This document shows positions 5,674-10,239 of a stretch of DNA of 10,239 bases, piece by piece. Each line of letters starts with the position of its first letter. Positions within the stretch are counted from its first letter, which is position 1. A model generated the notes under the pieces. That model saw only the letters and a list, made by a program, of their open reading frames with translations. It was not told the origin of the DNA and did no database searches. This stretch comes from Candidatus Bathyarchaeota archaeon (GTDB taxonomy: Archaea; Thermoproteota; Bathyarchaeia; TCS64). Where the stretch lies: positions 1-10,239 of the forward strand of contig CALGBN010000162.1 in assembly GCA_937877765.1 (NCBI GenBank), in the 5' to 3' direction. A program made the position numbers and the translations under genes.

Positions 5674-6606
5674 ATGGACTCTTTTGACTCATACGTCATC
5701 AGAAAACTCTACAAAGAAACAGCCAAACACGGCGACAAACTCGCAGAAATAGAACCACGCATAGACTGGAACAAGTTCACACCCATCATCCAACCCATGT
5801 ACAACAACCAGAGCCCCAGCGGAGGCAGACCAAACACCGACCCCGTGCTCATGGTGAAACTACTCGTACTCCAAGCATGGTACGGACTCAGTGACCCTGA
5901 ACTGGAGCGTCAAGCAGGTAATCGCATCGATTTTATGCATTTTCTCGGGTACCCCAAGAAGGCACCTGACTATAGTACTGTGTGGAGGTTCAGAGAACGA
6001 CTCGCAGAGACGGGCAGAGACAAACTGATTTGGGAGGAACTGCAACGTCAACTGGACGAGAAGGGATTAACAGTCAAGAAGGGCGTGGTGCAGGATGCGT
6101 CATTCATCACCAGTGACCCAGGTCATGCACGGGCTGATAAGCCCCGTGGAGATGAGGCGAAGACCCGTAGGAGCAGGGATGGTGCTTGGGTTAAGAAGGG
6201 TAGGTCTTTTTTTGGGTATAAACTGCACATGAAGATGGATCTGACTTATGGGTTGATCCGGGAGTTGGAGACGACTCCCGCGAATGTGCATGATAGTAGG
6301 GTTGACCTTAGCTTGCCGGGTGAGGTGGTGTATCGGGATAAGGGGTATCAGGGTGTTGAGCCCCGGGGCTGGGATGCTACTATGAAGCGGGCCTCCCGTG
6401 GTCATCCGTTGGGGATCAGGGACAAGCTCAGGAACATGAGGATAAGCAGGAAACGGTGTCCTGGTGAGCGGCCTTTTGCTGTGATTAAAAGGGTGTTTGG
6501 TTCGGGTCATGTATTGGTTACGAGTTTGTCTCGGGTTCGTGTGAAGATGACTTTTGCTTGTCTTGGTTTTAACCTTGTTCAGTTGGGTAGGCTGGGTGGG
6601 GTTTGA
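5674..6606 (+). CDS. IS5-family DDE transposase
   Basis: The 310-residue protein cuts and joins the ends of the element. The N-terminal third (about 35-110, running from PMYNNQSPSGGRP to STVWRFRERL) is the InsH/DUF772-type domain that precedes the catalytic core in IS5 transposases. The catalytic triad can be placed: D141 in VVQDASF, D222 in VVYRDKGYQG, and E265 in RCPGERPFAVIKRVFG, where the spaced R, E and K form the family's C-terminal signature. The length is typical and the frame is intact, so it may be active. The ATG at 5674 is preceded by a TTTATT box at leaderless spacing. Codon choice shifts along the gene: the first part favours C-ending, A-rich codons and the rest is rich in G and T, giving a sharp GC-skew reversal. 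A small hairpin (ATAGC-GTTA-GCTAT, 6606-6619) begins at the stop. Confidence 0.95.
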   Translation: MDSFDSYVIRKLYKETAKHGDKLAEIEPRIDWNKFTPIIQPMYNNQSPSGGRPNTDPVLMVKLLVLQAWYGLSDPELERQAGNRIDFMHFLGYPKKAPDYSTVWRFRERLAETGRDKLIWEELQRQLDEKGLTVKKGVVQDASFITSDPGHARADKPRGDEAKTRRSRDGAWVKKGRSFFGYKLHMKMDLTYGLIRELETTPANVHDSRVDLSLPGEVVYRDKGYQGVEPRGWDATMKRASRGHPLGIRDKLRNMRISRKRCPGERPFAVIKRVFGSGHVLVTSLSRVRVKMTFACLGFNLVQLGRLGGV

Positions 6607-6765
6607 TAGCGTTAGCTATGGACCTGGTGGTGGAGAAGAGTAGAGACCGGTGAAAAAGAGTGGCTGCTGAGTGTGTGGGGAGAGGTGGTTAAGTAGGAGA
6701 TGTTGTCCAGTTTGATGGGATTTCCTCAAATATGCGCAAAATGACGTTACCTGAAAGAAACCACA

Positions 6766-6781
6766 GATAATCAAAATCCTC
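6766..6781 (-). repeat. right terminal inverted repeat of the insertion sequence
   Basis: Read inward from the right end (minus strand), GAGGATTTTGATTATC matches the left repeat at 15 of 16 positions. The first base beyond it, 6782, starts the TTA codon that would be codon 2 of the interrupted membrane-protein gene. Confidence 0.85.
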
Positions 6782-7915
6782 TTAAGATTGATAAATGGGC
6801 TAGTTACTCTCTATTTCGCCCCATCATTATACAGAACCTATAGAAATACACAAAGAAGATTCTACCTATACTGGGGCTTAGGATACTTATTCTACGGAAT
6901 AAATATAATCATACGATTATTCACACCAGAAGGAATTGAGATTAGCCTCGGTGGAATGATAGCTTTCTTCTTCGTTATGCTAGGATTCGTCTTCATGGTA
7001 ATAGGCGTGGGTGAGTTGATTGATAAAACAAAGTTAATGCTTGCATCTACATTGATTATTTTCTTACCAGCTCTACAATACGTTTTTGGAACAGAGTGGG
7101 TACCAATAAGTCTAGCCTTTGCTACATTACCTTATTTGTTCATTGCTCTGAGCTTGATAATTATAAGCTGGAAATGGAAAGTAGATCTTCGACTTCTCTC
7201 GGTAGGGTGGATTATATTGCTCATTGTGAATATCGGTTTTTTCATAAACAAGATTGATCCTGGATTCGTGGACCTGTTATCAACGGTGTCAAAAATAATA
7301 ATCTACATAGGCATGGTTCAACCAAGCTTCAGTTTTCTGGTAGATGATCTCAGAAGTTTCCTTCTTGGAGGTATACCTACCAAGTATTCCACAGTGATTC
7401 ATGGCAGTCTCAACTTGGTTAATTTGAAGAATGCAACTCGTGAACGTGATGTTGCTTGGATTAATGAGCGGGTGGATAATAACTCTAAGATTGGGGTTAG
7501 GACCGTTCTGATTACGTTATATGACTTGATAACAGCGAGGAATATCACGCATTATGATGAAAATGAGGACCTTTACATTGTTAGGATATTACAGGGAACA
7601 CGTAATATTCTAAACACGTTTGAAGAAAGGATTATGAGTATCAACGATGATCTGAATCAAATCGATATACTGTTTTCGGATATCATTAATTTCAGTACAG
7701 AGAGAAAGGTACCATGCGAGATAATCATTTACACGTTTTCTCACATGGTTCACACCCATGGATGGAGAAGAGTATATTCATTCATAACAACCAAGATACC
7801 GTTAATCAAATCAAGTAACGTGGTTTTAACCGGCTTCTATTACCCAGAATCACATGAAAAAAAATCTGAAATATTAACTTTTGAAAGAATGGCTGATTCA
7901 ATCATTAACCAGTAG
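6782..7915 (+). pseudogene. seven-helix membrane protein with RecA/KaiC-like C-terminal domain, split from its start codon by the insertion sequence
   Basis: The frame encodes about 377 residues after the lost ATG; without it the only nearby start is TTG at 6788 (375 residues), which has no clear ribosome binding site. Numbering from that TTG, about seven hydrophobic helices fill residues 1-185 (roughly 1-14, 26-45, 55-77, 83-101, 105-128, 134-153 and 160-185). A soluble domain of about 180 residues follows. Its end (DILFSDIINFSTE, then HTHGWRRVYSFITTKIPLIKSSNVVLTGFYYPE) follows the strand-helix-strand order of KaiC/DUF835-like domains but has no Walker A motif, so it probably does not hydrolyse ATP. 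The layout suggests an archaeal membrane sensor; the ligand is unknown. Restoring ATG-TTA-AGA completes the first helix as MLRLINGLVTLYF. It may be silent, or translated weakly from TTG. Its last 11 bases overlap the convergent GH3-like gene. Confidence 0.75.
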
Positions 7916-9344
7916 AGGATTGCCCCATCAGTAGATTAAATCGCTCTTCCCGCATACCAATTCGGGCTATTCTCGCCATTCCTTCTTTTGTGTTTAAGAA
8001 CTTATGGAACGTACCTTTGGGTAATAGGGTCAATTTTAACGGTGTAAAGTTCATAAAGTCAGTCAAGTCTCTCCAGTCTTTATCGAACTCTAATAACGCT
8101 GCGTTCAGTTTCTCAAAGGCTTCCTCATATGACATTGCTTGATTTAACTCTAAGTATACGTGCATATATTCTCGTGCGCCATCTAGTTCCTTTCTAGCGG
8201 TAAAGTCTACCATAGGTAAACCCGCGTTTTTCATCAATGAGATCATTTCTTCCTCGCTTATACGAGTGAAGTTATGGAGTACCATCAGTCGGTCGGAGCG
8301 AGTATAATACTTGAAGATGGGAATATCCGTACCTAGTATATCGTCACCTATTGCGATACACTCGAATATATCGGGCATTACATATCGGGTAATATCATTG
8401 AAAAGGGGGGTCGCGATTAACTGATAGCGTTTACCAGCTTTTACATCCATCATAGGAACGATTTCTGGGTAATCCTCTGTTTTCACAGTATCAGTGCTGA
8501 GTGCATCATCCTCTTCTATAAACTCTGGATAAATTACTCTCCAATCCATAAAGAATCCACCCGGATATTGAAGCGATGGTAAGCCCGAAAGCATCGACTC
8601 TGTACTCGCGTACAATGTTTTCGGATAATTCCCAGAGGCTTTCTTAATCTCCTCTTTCATTGGTCCAGCGGAAGTATCCTGAGTGATGAAACCCTTCAAA
8701 TGGATTTGATCCTCAACACGTGGGACAATATCGTCAAGGAAAGAGGTTACCGTCATGTAAGCTACGTCAACTTTTTGATGGTTATGAATAAAGTAATCCA
8801 CTTTTTCCTCAAAGCTCATCTGGTTAGAGTTTTCTGGAACAAGCTTCAATATAGAAGACTGGTTTTTCCGGAAACTATCACCCATAAAGGAAGCAATGAA
8901 GGATCCACCGGGAAGATTTGCGTAAATAGTATCGCCTATATCAAGCCTTGATCTCTCGCCATCATGGGTACATATGAAAAACAAGCTTAATGCAGCTCGT
9001 TTAAGGTTCTCTTTGAAGCCTTTCTGTGGAGCCATGTATACCTTGGGTTTTCCCATTGTACCACTGGTATGGGTTTTAACGTACTCGGATAAGGGATACA
9101 TGAAGTCACCCTCCTTAGGGTTCTTATAGAATGGGGTATAGAACTCGTATCCAGTCAATGGGAGTTTAGAAATGTCCAGCGGACTCGAAAACCCTATAGT
9201 CTTACCTAGATTCGAAGCCTCCATCATTCTAAGTTTTTTTATAACCAACTGCTCCTGTTTTTCTCGAACATTGGATTCCCTTAGGAAAGCCATCGAGTTT
9301 TTTCTTAGAAAAGGTTTAATTGCTTTAAAAATTAACAGGGACAT
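7905..9344 (-). CDS. GH3-like adenylate-forming enzyme
   Basis: This 479-residue protein belongs to the ANL (adenylate-forming) superfamily, nearest in pattern to GH3-type acyl-amido synthetases. Seen in order are an N-terminal helix-rich segment with NLGKTIGF (45-52), the phosphate-binding motif TSGTMGKPK (93-101), the adenylate-contact motif YASTE (245-249), the hinge RSDRL (349-353) followed by a small C-terminal domain, and LLPKGTFHKFL (440-450), like the end of GH3 proteins. Such enzymes activate a carboxylic acid as acyl-AMP and pass it to an amine or thiol; phenylacetate-CoA ligase-like chemistry cannot be excluded. The substrate is unknown. The ATG at 9344 follows AGGTGA, which overlaps the stop of the KaiC-like gene 8 bases upstream, so the two genes are almost certainly co-transcribed and translationally close. 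Its 3' end overlaps the convergent membrane-protein gene by 11 bases. Confidence 0.85.
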   Translation of the reverse strand: MSLLIFKAIKPFLRKNSMAFLRESNVREKQEQLVIKKLRMMEASNLGKTIGFSSPLDISKLPLTGYEFYTPFYKNPKEGDFMYPLSEYVKTHTSGTMGKPKVYMAPQKGFKENLKRAALSLFFICTHDGERSRLDIGDTIYANLPGGSFIASFMGDSFRKNQSSILKLVPENSNQMSFEEKVDYFIHNHQKVDVAYMTVTSFLDDIVPRVEDQIHLKGFITQDTSAGPMKEEIKKASGNYPKTLYASTESMLSGLPSLQYPGGFFMDWRVIYPEFIEEDDALSTDTVKTEDYPEIVPMMDVKAGKRYQLIATPLFNDITRYVMPDIFECIAIGDDILGTDIPIFKYYTRSDRLMVLHNFTRISEEEMISLMKNAGLPMVDFTARKELDGAREYMHVYLELNQAMSYEEAFEKLNAALLEFDKDWRDLTDFMNFTPLKLTLLPKGTFHKFLNTKEGMARIARIGMREERFNLLMGQSSTG

Positions 9345-9348
9345 ACTA

Positions 9349-9354
9349 TCACCT
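9349..9354 (-). promoter_or_regulatory. ribosome binding site of the GH3-like gene overlapping the upstream stop codon
   Basis: On the minus strand AGGTGA lies 4 bases before the ATG at 9344. Its first two bases are shared with the TAG stop (9355-9353) of the KaiC-like gene, an arrangement that favours coupled translation. Confidence 0.65.
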
Positions 9355-10087
9355 AGACTAAGACTGATTCCATATTAAAAACTTGGAATCCCTTGTTGGT
9401 TATAACGTATCTTCTTGGCTGATCATCAAAATCAATGCCACGCATCTTATCGATGCGAATCGTCTTAATCATCGTGTAATCAAGCAAGTCTTTCTTCAAC
9501 AAGAAAACCCCATCAGCTAGGAACTGCTCCATATAGAAATCACCAGCATTAGGTATGCCCTCAGATGTGATTACAGCGGTACAGCCAAGGTTTCTAATGG
9601 TGTCAAACAACTGCCCAATCAAATACCGTTTCTTGCCTGATCTAGACTCGTGAACGAGAATACTTGTAACAGGGTCGATTATGATGTGTTTAGCCCCGAT
9701 TCTTTTTACGGCTGTCTCTATCTCGTTCTCTATACTGAACTGGATTTTGCCTTTTCTGCGGTCTATTGGTTCAACTATGCCCTTACTGTGAGGTACCATA
9801 TAGATATCCAAGACCTCTATAGCATCCTTCTTCTCAGCTTCCACGAGGTCCCAGCCAAACGCAGTGGCATTCCTTGTCTTTTTCTCCATAGACTCTTCAA
9901 GAGAGACATATACCACGGGTTCACCTCTGCTTACTGCTGCCATCATGTATTGAAGGGTCATGATTGTCTTGCCTGAGCCTGGTCCTCCGCAGAGAAGTAT
10001 GATGCTTTTTTCTGGTATTCCGCCTCCAAGCATCTCATCTAGTCCTTGTATTCCGGTTTCCACACGCGCTACCTTGTATTCTTCCAT
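9353..10087 (-). CDS. single-domain KaiC-like RecA-superfamily ATPase
   Basis: The 244-residue product is one complete KaiC-type domain. It opens with ARVETGIQGLDEMLGGGIP, the typical lead-in, followed by Walker A GGPGSGKT (34-41), the acidic pair in VSLEES (64-65) proposed to activate water in KaiC proteins, and Walker B HIIID (134-138). A C-terminal segment about IRIDKMRG and RRYVITNKGFQVF matches the usual final strands. Archaeal single-domain KaiC homologues are thought to act as ATP-dependent regulators or scaffolds in signalling; the specific role is unknown. The ATG at 10087 is supported by GGTGA (10098-10094) six bases upstream. It leads a two-gene operon with the GH3-like enzyme, and the gene facing that operon encodes a membrane protein with a RecA-like domain lacking Walker A. 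Confidence 0.92.
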   Translation of the reverse strand: MEEYKVARVETGIQGLDEMLGGGIPEKSIILLCGGPGSGKTIMTLQYMMAAVSRGEPVVYVSLEESMEKKTRNATAFGWDLVEAEKKDAIEVLDIYMVPHSKGIVEPIDRRKGKIQFSIENEIETAVKRIGAKHIIIDPVTSILVHESRSGKKRYLIGQLFDTIRNLGCTAVITSEGIPNAGDFYMEQFLADGVFLLKKDLLDYTMIKTIRIDKMRGIDFDDQPRRYVITNKGFQVFNMESVLV

Positions 10088-10093
10088 TGTTAT

Positions 10094-10098
10094 TCACC
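10094..10098 (-). promoter_or_regulatory. ribosome binding site of the KaiC-like gene
   Basis: GGTGA on the minus strand sits six bases before the ATG at 10087 and fixes that start. It resembles the AGGTGA used by the next gene in the operon. Confidence 0.6.
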
Positions 10099-10112
10099 GC
10101 CGGGTGGATGCT

Positions 10113-10169
10113 TCAAGACGACGACGCATCATACAGAATCTTGTTGTCGTTGACCCTCAGTTTCTCACC
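10113..10169 (-). CDS. possible 3' end of an upstream gene, cut by the contig end
   Basis: Of the three minus-strand frames in the last 57 genomic bases, one stays open for 18 codons and ends with TGA at 10115-10113, giving GEKLRVNDNKILYDASSS. It stops 25 bases before the KaiC-like start, a normal operon spacing, and reads like a protein C-terminus. It is too short to identify or to exclude chance. Sequence beyond 10169 is adapter, so no more of it can be recovered here. Confidence 0.3.
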   Translation of the reverse strand, partial: GEKLRVNDNKILYDASSS

Positions 10170-10239
10170 CTGTCTCTTATACACATCTGACGCTGCCGAC
10201 GAATTAGACGGTGTAGATCTCGGTGGTCGCCGTATCATT
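10170..10239. other. Nextera sequencing adapter with i5 index and P5 end (artefact, not genomic)
   Basis: The 19-base Tn5 mosaic end CTGTCTCTTATACACATCT occupies 10170-10188. The rest of the Nextera read-1 adapter follows in reverse complement (10189-10202), then an 8-base index ATTAGACG (10203-10210), then the 29-base reverse complement of the Illumina P5 primer (10211-10239). The match to the known adapter order is complete and ends exactly at the contig end. The library read ran through a short insert and trimming failed. True genomic sequence ends at about 10169. Confidence 0.98.

Larger units (their letters stand above)
5603..6781 (+). mobile_element. IS5-type insertion sequence, 1179 bp
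   Basis: The element is bounded by 16-bp imperfect inverted repeats (5603-5618 and 6766-6781, one mismatch) and carries one DDE transposase gene transcribed left to right. Size, single ORF and terminal repeats starting GAG suit the IS5 family. I see no target-site duplication: the flanks are CAATG on the left and TTAAG on the right. The stretch 6607-6765 between the transposase stop and the right repeat is non-coding and very G-rich. The interior is more GC-rich than the host genes, and its strand skew reverses midway. Insertion separates a start codon from the rest of its gene. Confidence 0.85.

Noticed and set aside
6100..6510. A 136-codon minus-strand open frame inside the insertion sequence
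   Set aside because: It is a shadow of the transposase catalytic core; proline- and histidine-rich product caused by the G-rich opposite strand.
6606..6619. Hairpin ATAGC-GTTA-GCTAT at the transposase stop, considered as a terminator
   Set aside because: The stem is only 5 bp and no T-tract follows; not enough to call a terminator.
8700..8951. An 83-codon plus-strand open frame
   Set aside because: It is antisense to the GH3-like gene, with no promoter or ribosome binding site of note.
1..10169. CRISPR array, riboswitch or replication origin
   Set aside because: No regularly spaced repeats, no iterated origin-type boxes and no non-coding stretch large enough for a riboswitch were seen; non-coding gaps outside the insertion sequence are under 140 bases.
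9960..10190. A 76-codon plus-strand open frame at the right edge
   Set aside because: It is antisense to the KaiC-like gene and its last codons are Nextera adapter sequence.

Overview
This looks like a contig end from an archaeal genome, most likely a metagenome-assembled one. The archaeal signs are a GGR-type geranylgeranyl reductase, a DUF4438-type protein, a single-domain KaiC-like ATPase, TATA-type promoters with apparently leaderless start codons, and a tRNA-Glu gene that encodes its own CCA. Base composition is moderate and rather AT-leaning. An Asgard-like lineage is possible but cannot be settled from this sequence.

Layout from left to right: the 3' part of a GGR-family flavoprotein reductase (+) runs to 1152 and abuts, stop to stop, an FtsX/MacB-type ABC permease (-, 1153-2364). 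A short divergent promoter region separates the permease from a DUF4438-type gene (+, 2441-3349). A tRNA-Glu(CTC) gene follows (+, 3400-3478). It faces a thiamine-diphosphate enzyme of the acetolactate synthase/benzoylformate decarboxylase superfamily (-, 3488-5227), and upstream of that lies a small beta-rich protein (-, 5270-5560).

An IS5-type insertion sequence (5603-6781, 16-bp imperfect terminal inverted repeats, DDE transposase 5674-6606) then splits a gene. The ribosome binding site and ATG of that gene sit immediately left of the element. The rest of the reading frame, a seven-helix membrane protein with a degenerate RecA/KaiC-like C-terminal domain, resumes in frame immediately to its right (6782-7915). 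The membrane protein converges, with an 11-bp overlap, on a two-gene minus-strand operon: a KaiC-like ATPase (9353-10087) followed by a GH3-like adenylate-forming enzyme (7905-9344).

The last 70 bases (10170-10239) are not genomic. They are a complete Nextera adapter with index and P5 sequence left on the contig end, so biology stops at about 10169.

The most notable points are the insertion exactly after a start codon, the TTTATT box placed 28-31 bases ahead of three start codons and the tRNA, the strong GC-skew reversal inside the insertion sequence, and the neighbourhood of the KaiC-like ATPase, adenylating enzyme and RecA-like membrane protein. No wholly new system is demonstrated. The last group is the best candidate for an uncharacterised functional unit.
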